Positions 18,314-26,569 of a DNA stretch of 64,000 nt are shown here, in pieces. Under the pieces are notes generated by a model. It was not told the DNA's origin. It was given only the letters and a program-made list of their open reading frames with translations, and searched no databases. This DNA comes from SSC4 sp964443225 (GTDB lineage Bacteria > Chloroflexota > Anaerolineae > SSC4 > Amarolineaceae), in assembly GCA_964443225.1 (NCBI GenBank), contig CAYUCC010000013.1, positions 1-64,000 on the forward strand. Reading direction: 5' to 3'. Each line of letters starts with the position of its first letter. Position 1 is the first letter of the stretch. A program made the translations under genes and the position numbers.

Positions 18314-18703
18314 TCAGCGTTCCCAATCGATCGGCGGCGCAGCCAGACCACGCCGCACCAGGCGCTCTACTTCCTGCTGGCAGGGCAGGCACATCGTCGC
18401 ATCGGGTTTGACTTCCAGTCGTTCGGGGTCGATCGGCTTGCCGCAGCGCTCACAGATGCCGTACAGGCCCTTTTCGATGGCCCGCAGCGCAGTTTGGGTC
18501 TGGTCCAGCCGTCGCTCCAGGGTGGTGAGCAGCGCCAGGTGTTTCTCGCGCTCGAACAAATCGGGGTCACCTTCCTCGGCATCGATATCGACTTCGCCCT
18601 TGAGCCATTCACGCAGATGCTGGATTTTTGCCTCAATCTCGACCCGCTCGGACTCCAGCTTTTCCCGCTCACGTTCGACAAACTCCTCGGAATTCTGACC
18701 CAT
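18314..18703 (-). CDS. DksA/TraR-type zinc finger protein
   Basis: A 129-residue protein with a long N-terminal coiled coil (about 5-80) and a four-cysteine zinc finger, CERCGKPI then CLPCQ (about 85-110). Proteins of this family reach into the RNA polymerase channel or act as small stress regulators. ATG 18703 is chosen because AAGGAG lies 11 bases upstream; the GTG at 18715 is too close to it. It opens an operon with upp and dCMP deaminase, under a good promoter at 18801-18829. Confidence 0.85.
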   Translation of the reverse strand: MGQNSEEFVEREREKLESERVEIEAKIQHLREWLKGEVDIDAEEGDPDLFEREKHLALLTTLERRLDQTQTALRAIEKGLYGICERCGKPIDPERLEVKPDATMCLPCQQEVERLVRRGLAAPPIDWER

Positions 18704-18753
18704 GGGTAGTGCCACTCCTTATTTTCGATCGATGCGCTTGTATTTGGACAACG

Positions 18754-18781
18754 AGCTGTGATCGTTCCGGATATCACAGCT
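18754..18781. promoter_or_regulatory. Inverted repeat in the leader of the DksA-type operon
   Basis: AGCTGTGAT and ATCACAGCT form a perfect 9-bp inverted repeat with a 10-base spacer, between the promoter at 18801-18829 and the start codon. It would form a hairpin in the 5' leader, or bind a dimer. Confidence 0.55.
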
Positions 18782-18800
18782 GGTTCATTTTTGCGGCCCC

Positions 18801-18829
18801 TTTATACCATGAATTCGCCGATAAGTCAA
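18801..18829 (-). promoter_or_regulatory. Promoter of the DksA-type/upp operon
   Basis: On the minus strand TTGACT (18824-18829), a 17-bp spacer and TATAAA (18801-18806). The transcript would carry a leader of roughly 90 bases containing the inverted repeat. Confidence 0.75.
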
Positions 18830-18850
18830 CAGATTGTAATGGTATCCATC

Positions 18851-18879
18851 TTGGGCCTTCGCGCAGTTTCTGCTATAAT
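18851..18879 (+). promoter_or_regulatory. Promoter of ruvB-queA
   Basis: TTGGGC, 17 bp, then TATAAT (18874-18879) with the extended -10 TGC before it. The start codon of ruvB is 35 bases further on. Divergent from the DksA-type promoter. Confidence 0.75.
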
Positions 18880-18914
18880 GCGGCGAACAAGAGTTCGTCA
18901 CGCAGCGAGTCGTT

Positions 18915-19967
18915 ATGGATGAACGTACCGTTTCCGGAAAAAAGAAGCCCGAAGAGATCGCCCTGGATGTCGCCCTGCGTCCGCGGACACTGGCGGACAT
19001 GGAGGGCCAGGACCGCTTGCGCGACAATTTGCGCATCCTGATCGAAGCAGCGCAGCAGCGGCGCGAACCACTGGACCACATTCTCTTTTATGGTCCACCC
19101 GGCCTGGGCAAAACGACCCTCGCCAACGTGCTGGCCAACGAAATGGGCGCCACTTTGAAGGTCACCGCCGGGCCGGCGATCGAACGCGCCGGTGACCTGG
19201 CAGCGATTCTGACCAACCTGAGCGGCGGGGACATTCTGTTCATCGACGAGGTACACCGCCTGGGGCGCGCCGTCGAGGAAATCCTCTACCCCGCCATGGA
19301 AGACTTTGCCCTGGACATCGTGATCGGCAAAGGTCCCAGCGCCCGCTCGATCCGCCTCAAGCTGCCGCGCTTCAGCGTCATTGGTGCCACTACAAGGCTG
19401 GCGCTGCTTACCGCGCCGCTGCGCGCGCGCTTTGGTGCGGTCTACCGCTTCGATTTCTACACGCAAGAGGCGCTCGAACGTATCGTGGTCCGAGCCGCGG
19501 GCTTGCTCAACGTCCCCATTACCGGCGACGGTGCGCGCGAGATCGCGCGGCGGTCGCGAGGAACGCCGCGCGTGGCGCTGCGCCTGCTGCGGCGCGTTCG
19601 TGACTACGCGCAGGTGCGCGCCGATGGCCACATCGATGCCGCCGTCACCGATGCCGCTCTGCGCCTGCTCGACGTCGACGAGCTGGGGTTGGACGACCTG
19701 GACCGGCAGGTGCTGCACGCTATCGTCACCAAATTCGGCGGTGGCCCCGTCGGTCTCGAAACGATCAGCGCTGCGGTCTCCGAAGAGTCGGATACGATCA
19801 TGGACGTGGTCGAACCGTACCTGCTGCAGCTCGGTTTCCTGGAACGCACCCCACGCGGGCGGACGGTCACCCCGCGTGCCTATTCTCACCTGGGCCTGGT
19901 TCCCCCACCAAACACATCGACGCGGCCCGCACAGACAGCGCTGTTCGAGACCGATCTGGACAGCTGA
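18915..19967 (+). CDS. ruvB: Holliday junction DNA helicase RuvB
   Basis: A 350-residue AAA+ motor that drives branch migration with RuvA. Walker A is GPPGLGKTT, Walker B is FIDEVHRL, sensor 1 is GATTR, and the arginine-rich C-terminal winged helix is complete (SRGTPRVALRLLRR). Full family length. No strong ribosome site precedes ATG 18915. ruvA and ruvC are not next to it. The stop overlaps the queA start as TGATG. Confidence 0.96.
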   Translation: MDERTVSGKKKPEEIALDVALRPRTLADMEGQDRLRDNLRILIEAAQQRREPLDHILFYGPPGLGKTTLANVLANEMGATLKVTAGPAIERAGDLAAILTNLSGGDILFIDEVHRLGRAVEEILYPAMEDFALDIVIGKGPSARSIRLKLPRFSVIGATTRLALLTAPLRARFGAVYRFDFYTQEALERIVVRAAGLLNVPITGDGAREIARRSRGTPRVALRLLRRVRDYAQVRADGHIDAAVTDAALRLLDVDELGLDDLDRQVLHAIVTKFGGGPVGLETISAAVSEESDTIMDVVEPYLLQLGFLERTPRGRTVTPRAYSHLGLVPPPNTSTRPAQTALFETDLDS

Positions 19968-21013
19968 TGCCGCTGCAAACCGCCGACTTCGATTACCACC
20001 TGCCCGCGACGCGTATCGCGCAAACCCCCATCGAGCCGCGTGATGCGGCGCGCCTGCTCGTGGTCCACCGCCAGACCGGAGAACTCGAGCACCGCACCTT
20101 TGCCGACCTGCCCGAATACCTCAACGCCGGGGATGTACTCGTGGCCAACGACAGCCGCGTCCTGCCTGCACGGCTCTCGGGCCAGAAAACGACGGGCGGG
20201 CAGGTCGAAATCCTGCTGCTCACGCCGCGGTCCGAACACCAGTGGGAAGCCCTGGTGCGTGGCAAACGACTCCGGCCCGGGAGCGTGATCACGTGTCTTG
20301 CCCACATACCTGGTCACAATGAGAGCCTGACCGCCACCGTGGCTGCCGTGCACGACGACGGCACGCGGCTGCTGCATTTCAACCGTTCACCCTTGCCCGA
20401 ACTCGAACACTACGGCGAAATTCCACTGCCACCGTACATCCATGAGCCGCTGCACGACGCTGAACGGTACCAGACGGTGTACGCACGCGTGCAGGGGTCG
20501 GCAGCGGCACCGACCGCCGGCCTGCATTTTACGCCCCGCCTGATTGCGCGGCTCGACGAAGCAGGCGTTGGGTTTGTTTTTGTCACCCTGCACATTGGCC
20601 TGGATACCTTCCGCCCCGTGCAGGTCGAGGAGATTCACGCGCACCACATGCACAGCGAATGGGCCGACCTGTCCCTCGTCTGCGCCGAACGAATCCGAAC
20701 GCAGCGGGCCACCGGTGGTCGCTGTGTCGCGGTGGGCACGACGGCGGTGCGGGTGCTGGAAAGCGCCGCCCACCACGGCTCGCTGGACGATCCGCTGCCC
20801 GCCTTCCAGGGATGGACCAACCTCTTCATCACGCCGGGTTATGATTTCCGCGTCACCGATGCGCTGATCACCAATTTCCATCTCCCGCGCTCCACCCTGC
20901 TCATGTTGGTGAGTGCCTTTGCAGGCAAGGCGTTGATCGATCGGGCGTACGCCGAGGCACTGCGTCACGAGTATCGTTTCTTTTCGTTCGGCGATGCAAT
21001 GCTCATTCTCTAG
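19967..21013 (+). CDS. queA: S-adenosylmethionine:tRNA ribosyltransferase-isomerase
   Basis: A 348-residue full-length QueA, which moves the ribosyl part of SAM onto preQ1 in tRNA during queuosine synthesis. Recognisable stretches are FDYHLPATRIAQTP at the N-terminus, VANDSRVLPARL, AAPTAGLHFT and the C-terminal NFHLPRSTLLMLVSAF. It is translationally coupled to ruvB through a one-base overlap, a pairing common in many bacteria. Confidence 0.96.
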   Translation: MPLQTADFDYHLPATRIAQTPIEPRDAARLLVVHRQTGELEHRTFADLPEYLNAGDVLVANDSRVLPARLSGQKTTGGQVEILLLTPRSEHQWEALVRGKRLRPGSVITCLAHIPGHNESLTATVAAVHDDGTRLLHFNRSPLPELEHYGEIPLPPYIHEPLHDAERYQTVYARVQGSAAAPTAGLHFTPRLIARLDEAGVGFVFVTLHIGLDTFRPVQVEEIHAHHMHSEWADLSLVCAERIRTQRATGGRCVAVGTTAVRVLESAAHHGSLDDPLPAFQGWTNLFITPGYDFRVTDALITNFHLPRSTLLMLVSAFAGKALIDRAYAEALRHEYRFFSFGDAMLIL

Positions 21014-21136
21014 ATAGAACACGCATTTCCTGAAACCATGGCCGCTGGTCGATTTTGATTTATGCAAAGCTGTGGTAGAATAACGCACGTAAATGACAAG
21101 CACTGGCCAAACGCCGGTCCAGGGATGTGAGGAAAA

Positions 21137-22042
21137 ATGCGAGACACCATGCAGGACGCCATCCAGGCGTTCATCGAACACACTCGTCTGGAGAGCTCTG
21201 AAAATACGGTCGCAGCCTACCAGAATGACCTCGGCCAGTTCCTCGACTTCATCCAACACAATCGGCCTGACGGTGCCCCGACGAGTTGGTCTGATGTTCA
21301 TGCGGGCGATGTGACCGGTTATATTTTGGACCTCAAAGAGCGCGAATACGCACCGGCCAGCGTGGCACGCAAGATGGCTGCGGTGAAGTCGTTTTTCTCC
21401 TTCCTGGAGCACAGGGGCCTGATCGCGCACAATCCGGCCAGTGAGATTTCGTCCCCACGCGTGGAAAAACATCTGCCGCATACCATCGAGCGCGAAAAGG
21501 TTGAGCGCCTGCTCGCCGAGCCTGCCGGGCAGCACCACCCTAAGGCACTGCGAGACAAAGCCCTGTTGGAGCTGCTCTATGCCACCGGCATGCGCGTCAG
21601 CGAAGTGGTCGCCCTGGATGTTGAAGACGTCGATATCGGGGCCGGTGTGGTGGTGTGCAACGGTCGCAAACGCCGTTCGCGGGCCATTACCATCGGCGGG
21701 CCGTCGGCCGATGCCCTGGACGTCTACCTGATGGAAGGCCGCGCCCGCCTGATGTCACCTGCCACACCCAACGAACCGGCACTGTTTGTCAACCATCGTG
21801 GCCAGCGCCTGACGCGGCAGGGGCTGTGGCTGATCGTCAAATATTATGCGGACCAGGTGGGCATTACCGATGAGGTGACGCCGCACACCCTGCGCCATTC
21901 GTTTGCGGCCCACAAACTGGCCAGCGGCGAAGCCGACGTGCAGGAAATACAGCGCACCCTCGGCCACGCCAGCCGCTCCACCACGCAGGTCTACACGATG
22001 CTGTCCGCTGGCGACTCTCTGGGTGGAGGCAGTGTCGAGTGA
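21137..22042 (+). CDS. Tyrosine recombinase of the XerC/XerD type
   Basis: A 301-residue recombinase. It has an N-terminal SAM-like core-binding domain (1-100) and a catalytic domain with Arg in GMRVSEVV (about 151), HTLRHS (about 250), LGHAS (about 276) and the tyrosine nucleophile in QVYT (about 286). GAGG precedes ATG 21137. It sits in a housekeeping operon with a nucleoside phosphorylase rather than beside phage or transposon genes, so chromosome dimer resolution is more likely than element integration. Confidence 0.85.
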   Translation: MRDTMQDAIQAFIEHTRLESSENTVAAYQNDLGQFLDFIQHNRPDGAPTSWSDVHAGDVTGYILDLKEREYAPASVARKMAAVKSFFSFLEHRGLIAHNPASEISSPRVEKHLPHTIEREKVERLLAEPAGQHHPKALRDKALLELLYATGMRVSEVVALDVEDVDIGAGVVVCNGRKRRSRAITIGGPSADALDVYLMEGRARLMSPATPNEPALFVNHRGQRLTRQGLWLIVKYYADQVGITDEVTPHTLRHSFAAHKLASGEADVQEIQRTLGHASRSTTQVYTMLSAGDSLGGGSVE

Positions 22043-22914
22043 TGACTACACCGTGGCTGACCCGCGCCCAGGTCGACGAAGCTGCAGAATACGTGCGCCA
22101 GCACACCCGGCATGCACCCCGACTTGGCCTGGTGCTTGGCTCCGGGCTGAGCCTGTTGGCTGATACCATCCAGGACGCCGACCGCATCCCGTTCCACGAG
22201 ATACCGCACTTCCCGGTAAGCACCGTCGAGGGTCACAGCGGAACTTTGGTGATCGGCCTTCTCGAAGGACAGGCCGTCCTGGCGCTGCAGGGCCGCGTGC
22301 ACTTCTATGAAGGCTATTCCATGCAACAAATCACCCTGCCGATTCGGGTCATGCAGCGGCTGGGAATCGATGCGGTCATTCTGACCAATGCGGCCGGGGG
22401 AATCAACCCGCATTGGCATGCGGGGGACCTGATGCTGCTCACCGATCACATCAACCTGTTGGGCCTGGCCGGCCACAATCCCCTGTTAGGTCCCAACGAG
22501 CCGTCCTTTGGACTGCGTTTTCCGAGCATGACTAAGGTGTACGATCCTGAACTGCGCCGCCTTACCGTGGACGTGGCTGCGCGCCTGGGGTTACCCCTGC
22601 GTCAGGGTGTTTATGTCAATGTCTCAGGACCGATGTTCGAGACACCGGCGGATATCCGGTTTTTGCGTGCCATCGGGGCGGATGCAGTAGGGATGTCCAC
22701 CGTACCCGAAGCGATCGTGGCGCGGCATGGGGGTTTGCGTGTGCTGGCTATCTCGGCCATTGCCAACATGGCGATCGATTCGATCGAGACCAGCAGCGAG
22801 ACCACACACGAAGAGGTTCTCGAGGCCGGCAAAACCATCGTTCCCCGCCTCACCGCCCTCCTGCGCGGTGTCCTCGCGGACCTGCCGCCCGCGCCTGCCA
22901 ACTCTGGGCCTTAA
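22039..22914 (+). CDS. Purine nucleoside phosphorylase
   Basis: A trimeric-type PNP of 291 residues. It splits purine nucleosides with phosphate into base and ribose 1-phosphate. Hallmarks are LVLGSGLS, GRVHFYEGYSM, LTNAAGGIN, SGPMFETPADIR and GMSTVPE. The GTG at 22039 has the better spacing from GGAGG; the ATG at 22042, which overlaps the recombinase stop as TGATG, is an equal choice and gives 290 residues. Confidence 0.93.
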   Translation: MMTTPWLTRAQVDEAAEYVRQHTRHAPRLGLVLGSGLSLLADTIQDADRIPFHEIPHFPVSTVEGHSGTLVIGLLEGQAVLALQGRVHFYEGYSMQQITLPIRVMQRLGIDAVILTNAAGGINPHWHAGDLMLLTDHINLLGLAGHNPLLGPNEPSFGLRFPSMTKVYDPELRRLTVDVAARLGLPLRQGVYVNVSGPMFETPADIRFLRAIGADAVGMSTVPEAIVARHGGLRVLAISAIANMAIDSIETSSETTHEEVLEAGKTIVPRLTALLRGVLADLPPAPANSGP

Positions 22915-22923
22915 AGGCGTCGC

Positions 22924-23658
22924 ATGGCGATTGTTGTCAAACTGATTACCGACTACGCCCCGTGGATCTACGCCGTATGTGGGTTGGTGGCGCTGTGGTA
23001 TTTGCGTGTCGCCATCGTGGCGCGGCGTGAACGTCGCCAGGCGGCGTTTACCCTGGAACGCGAAGCGGCCCTCAACAAGACCTATCAGGCGTTTGCGATG
23101 GCCCTGCTGCTGCTGATCGTGATGGGTGTCATCTATTTCATCACCACCTGGCTGGCGACGGCGGTTCAACCGCTGGTGGTTGCTGTCGTTTCCCCCACAC
23201 CCACGGCGCTGGTGCTGCCCAGCGCGACACCAACCCCCGAACCGGTCACAGCGACGCCGTCACCAACGCCGGTGCCCACCAAAGCACCCACACCGCGACC
23301 CACGCCCACACCCGCACCGGTGGTCACGCGTCCACCGGCGATCGTTGCGCCCAGCTGCCCCGACGGACGCGCACGCCTGGTGCAGCCGGGGGTCAATCAG
23401 CTGCTGTCTGGGGCGGTGCAGGTCATTGGCACAGCAGCTGTCGATCAGTTTGCCTACTACAAGCTGGAATTCAAGGCAGCTGGTGCGCCGGGAGATCCCA
23501 CCTTCATCCTGTCGCGCGCGGCGCCGGTGGTCGACGGCCCCCTGGGCACCTGGAACGTCGCCGGCCTGCCCGCCGGCAGTTATACCCTCTATCTGCGCAC
23601 GGTCGACGCGACAGGCAATTTTGGCGAGTGTACGGTGCAGGTACAGGTGGGTGGCTAG
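22924..23658 (+). CDS. Membrane-anchored protein with Ig-like C-terminal domain
   Basis: A 244-residue protein I cannot name. It has a hydrophobic segment at about 9-30, a charged stretch, a second membrane helix at about 58-78, a long Thr/Pro-rich linker (PTPTP type, about 90-140) and a small domain of about 100 residues (CPDGRARLVQPGV to the end) that looks like a beta-sandwich. The last domain should lie outside the cell. It starts 9 bases after the PNP stop and precedes the ECF sigma gene. Confidence 0.7.
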   Translation: MAIVVKLITDYAPWIYAVCGLVALWYLRVAIVARRERRQAAFTLEREAALNKTYQAFAMALLLLIVMGVIYFITTWLATAVQPLVVAVVSPTPTALVLPSATPTPEPVTATPSPTPVPTKAPTPRPTPTPAPVVTRPPAIVAPSCPDGRARLVQPGVNQLLSGAVQVIGTAAVDQFAYYKLEFKAAGAPGDPTFILSRAAPVVDGPLGTWNVAGLPAGSYTLYLRTVDATGNFGECTVQVQVGG

Positions 23659-23665
23659 ATTCTCG

Positions 23666-23693
23666 TGTAACTCTTGCGGTTGCTGACTCGTTA
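23666..23693 (+). promoter_or_regulatory. ECF-type promoter of the sigma/anti-sigma pair
   Basis: TGTAAC (23666-23671), 17 bp, CGTTA (23689-23693). This is the AAC / CG layout recognised by ECF sigma factors such as SigX of Bacillus, and differs from the sigma-70 promoters elsewhere here. It suggests autoregulation. Transcription would begin about at the ATG at 23699. Confidence 0.65.
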
Positions 23694-23698
23694 CATAC

Positions 23699-24325
23699 AT
23701 GAACCCGCTGGCGATCGACTCTCAAGGCGGCGCCGGCCCATCATCGACGAGGGAGAACAACCGCGACATGACCTATGAGGCGGTGATGTTAGGCCAGGTT
23801 CGGCCCACCACGGCAGAGCTGCGTGCACTGGACGAATTATTCGAGCGTTTGTATGCCACGTACAACCGTCCGCTGTACAACTACATCTATCGCCTGGTCG
23901 GTAATTGGGAACAGGCCGAAGACCTGACCCAGGAAGCCTTTCTTAAGGCCTACAACGCACTGGGGCGGCTGCCCGCCGACGCCAACCACCGTGCCTGGCT
24001 GTACCGGATCGCCACCAACGCGGCGTACGACGTGTTACGCCGCCGCCGGTTGATCCAGTGGTTGCCCTTTTTCGAATCCGACCGCCCCACCGGTTTCGAT
24101 GATCCCGCCAAACAGACCGCCGATGCCATCGCCGTCCAGAACGCCCTGCAGCGCCTGCCGTCAGACCAACGCACGTGCCTGTTGTTATACGTATGCGACC
24201 ATTTTACCACGGAAGAGATTGCCGCGATCATGGGCTGCTCGCGCGGTGCCGTCAAAACACGGTTGTTTCGCGCACGTGAGCGTTTTCGCCAGGTCTACGC
24301 AAGCGGCGAGGAGGGTTTGTTATGA
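23699..24325 (+). CDS. ECF-family RNA polymerase sigma factor
   Basis: A 208-residue sigma-70 family protein with region 2 (LYATYNRPLYNYIYR, AEDLTQEAFLKAY) and region 4 (LPSDQRTCLLL, TEEIAAIMGCSRGAVKTRL) and no region 3, the ECF pattern. The ATG at 23699 sits about 6 bases after the -10 box, implying a leaderless message; ATG 23768 is the alternative and has a weak ribosome site GGGAG. Its stop overlaps the start of the next gene as ATGA, a typical sigma/anti-sigma arrangement. Confidence 0.9.
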   Translation: MNPLAIDSQGGAGPSSTRENNRDMTYEAVMLGQVRPTTAELRALDELFERLYATYNRPLYNYIYRLVGNWEQAEDLTQEAFLKAYNALGRLPADANHRAWLYRIATNAAYDVLRRRRLIQWLPFFESDRPTGFDDPAKQTADAIAVQNALQRLPSDQRTCLLLYVCDHFTTEEIAAIMGCSRGAVKTRLFRARERFRQVYASGEEGLL

Positions 24326-26544
24326 ACACTCCCCACCACGAACAGATTCGACGCCTCCTGGCACACTACCACGAGTTGGACAGCATCGAGCGGCAGCAGG
24401 TCGACCTTCACCTGGCGGGCTGTGCCGAGTGCCGCGCCATTCGCGCCGCGTACGAACAGCAGAACCTGGTGCTGCGTGCACTGCCCAGCCGTACGCCAAC
24501 CACGCAGGTGTACCGTAACCTCACCGCCGAAATCTCGCGCCGCCAGACGGCCCGCCCCTGGTACCGCCGCATGCCGGCCGAGCTGGCTTTTGTGGCCGCC
24601 GCAGCGGTGCTGCTGCTGGGGTTTTTCAGCCTGATTCGCCTGCAGAATGCGCCCCAGGAGACAGCTGCCCGCACAGTGACCCCAGATGCCCAAATGGTTG
24701 CAGTCAGTGAAACGCAGGAACCGGCTGTGACGCCAAACCCGCCACCGCCCGCCGCCATCGCGATCACCACCACCCTGCCGCTCACGCCATCCGATGCACT
24801 GTCAGGTACGGCGCTGGCCGGCAGCCTGCCGTGGATGACGGTCGCCATCGATACGGCTGGCGGCACCTCGGTCGTCACGACACGCGCCGATGGCACGGTG
24901 GCCAACCCACCGCACTCGTTCGAGCCAACGTTACGGGCAGCGCCACGTGTCAGTCCGGATGGGCAGTGGACCGCCGTTGGGCACAACGGCGTGACACTGC
25001 TGCCGGCCACGGGTGATGCACCGGTCGCACTCCTGGCACCCGATGTCCTCTCCGGCACCGTAACCGCCCTGGCGTGGGCACCGGACAGCTCGGCCCTGGC
25101 CATGACGATACGCCGTCCCGATGGCCTCTACCAGGTATCGACGGTGCGGCTGGAGGCCGGTTTGCCGGTCGAATCGTTCGAGTTCGACCAGGGTTATCCG
25201 CACCTGCTCGGCTGGGAGGCGTCCGGCCAACAGGTGGTAGTTCTGCTCAGCGCCGATGAAGAGACTCTGTCGAGTGGCCAGATCCAGGTGCTGGCAGCGG
25301 GCCAGGCACCGGTTGTACAGCCCTATAGTTACGCAGCGGCACCCGGCCGAACGCTGCGCCAGCCGACGTTGGGACCGCGCGGGCGCTGGGTCTACTACCT
25401 GGCAGACCAACCCGGCGGCGGTTCGATCCTCGTCCGCCAGAGCCTGCGCGACGGCAGTCAAACCGTGGCGCTCTCAGCGACCCTGCCCATCGACAGCTAC
25501 GATCTGGCCGACGACGAAAACCACGTCGCCTACACGTTGACGCCGCCATCGGCGACGACGCCGGCACGGTCCGACGTTCGCCTGCTGACGTTCAGCAGCG
25601 GCCGGCCGGTAGCGCTGGCCAGCCTGCCGGACAGCCCCACTACGGTGCTGGCCTGGTCGCCGGCGATGACGTCACCCCTGGACAGCTGGATCGTGCTCGA
25701 ACAGCCGGCCGTCGACACCAAGGGACCGCGGCTGACGCTGCTGCGCCCGTCGGACGGTATCAGTCTGCCAGTCACCATCGAGGGGTTGGCGGAAACCACG
25801 GCCCCGAACGTACGCCTTGCGGGGTGGTCGCAGCCGCTGCGCGCTACCGATGCCGCGATCGACGAAACAGACTTGTTACAGGTGACCCGTGCCATCAGTC
25901 AGACGTTGGCCGGTCAGCAGTGGCCCGCGTTGGCCCGGTGGATCGGTGCAGAGACGTTCACACGCTGCCAGTACGGCGGGTCGTGCACCAGTGCGGTATC
26001 ACCGGCGGACGCGTTGATGACGCTGGCAGGTGCCTTCCGCGATGGTGACAGTCGGGTCGAAGCGGAACGCCAGGTCATGGAACCGCCCGGATTTGTGGCA
26101 CCGGGTGAAGCAGTTCTCCTGATTCGCCGAACACCGGCGGTGGCCGACGTCGACAGCAGTCACCTGTACCTGCGGCGCAGCGAGGACGGGCGCTGGCGGT
26201 TATCGGGCATTCAGACCGGGATTCCGTACTACGATGCACCCAGCCTGGCCGAGGTGCGCGCCGCACCTGCCGCCTTTGCCGGCCTGGAGGTGGTGCTGGA
26301 GGGTGAGTATTTCGTAACGAACCTGCCCGCCGATCTGCCCGGCGACGCCCCGCGTCTCGGAGAGTGGGTCCTGCGCGACGCCAGCGGTGCATCGCTCTGG
26401 GTGCGCAACGACACGCCCGAACTCGGCCAGGACATCACGGAAGGTGGCAGCGTCCAGGTGCTGGGCGTGCTCAAAGTCGAGCAGGGATGGCCCTTCCTGC
26501 AGGTCTCCCTGGTACGCCCATCGACCCCGGACGGTGGCTCGTAA
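24322..26544 (+). CDS. Membrane anti-sigma factor with large sensor domain
   Basis: A 740-residue protein. The first 60 residues form a zinc-finger anti-sigma domain with HLAGCAEC (His-x3-Cys-x2-Cys). One membrane helix follows at about 89-107, so the rest is outside the cell. The outer part has a TolB/propeller-like region (about 170-500) with repeated D-G-x-W and W-x-P-D blades such as SPDGQWTAV and AWAPDSSAL, then two unassigned domains up to residue 740. Usual zinc anti-sigma factors are about 80-300 residues, so this is unusually large. It should hold the ECF sigma factor until the outer domain senses a signal; the signal cannot be inferred. Confidence 0.82.
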   Translation: MNTPHHEQIRRLLAHYHELDSIERQQVDLHLAGCAECRAIRAAYEQQNLVLRALPSRTPTTQVYRNLTAEISRRQTARPWYRRMPAELAFVAAAAVLLLGFFSLIRLQNAPQETAARTVTPDAQMVAVSETQEPAVTPNPPPPAAIAITTTLPLTPSDALSGTALAGSLPWMTVAIDTAGGTSVVTTRADGTVANPPHSFEPTLRAAPRVSPDGQWTAVGHNGVTLLPATGDAPVALLAPDVLSGTVTALAWAPDSSALAMTIRRPDGLYQVSTVRLEAGLPVESFEFDQGYPHLLGWEASGQQVVVLLSADEETLSSGQIQVLAAGQAPVVQPYSYAAAPGRTLRQPTLGPRGRWVYYLADQPGGGSILVRQSLRDGSQTVALSATLPIDSYDLADDENHVAYTLTPPSATTPARSDVRLLTFSSGRPVALASLPDSPTTVLAWSPAMTSPLDSWIVLEQPAVDTKGPRLTLLRPSDGISLPVTIEGLAETTAPNVRLAGWSQPLRATDAAIDETDLLQVTRAISQTLAGQQWPALARWIGAETFTRCQYGGSCTSAVSPADALMTLAGAFRDGDSRVEAERQVMEPPGFVAPGEAVLLIRRTPAVADVDSSHLYLRRSEDGRWRLSGIQTGIPYYDAPSLAEVRAAPAAFAGLEVVLEGEYFVTNLPADLPGDAPRLGEWVLRDASGASLWVRNDTPELGQDITEGGSVQVLGVLKVEQGWPFLQVSLVRPSTPDGGS

Positions 26545-26549
26545 CCGTT

Positions 26550-26569
26550 TGCGGGCCCTCACGCCCGCA
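26550..26569. terminator. Short hairpin between convergent genes
   Basis: TGCGGGC / GCCCGCA with a 6-base loop, overlapping the stop of the gene on the minus strand and starting 5 bases after the anti-sigma stop. There is no T-run on either side, so its role as a shared terminator is uncertain. Confidence 0.4.

Noticed and set aside
18754..18781. CRP-type binding site (TGTGA/TCACA)
   Set aside because: The half-sites are 12 bases apart instead of 6, so a hairpin or another dimeric regulator is a better reading.
21137..22042. Tyrosine recombinase as the integrase of a mobile element
   Set aside because: No attachment-site repeats, tRNA or phage genes nearby; it is operonic with queA-side housekeeping genes and PNP.
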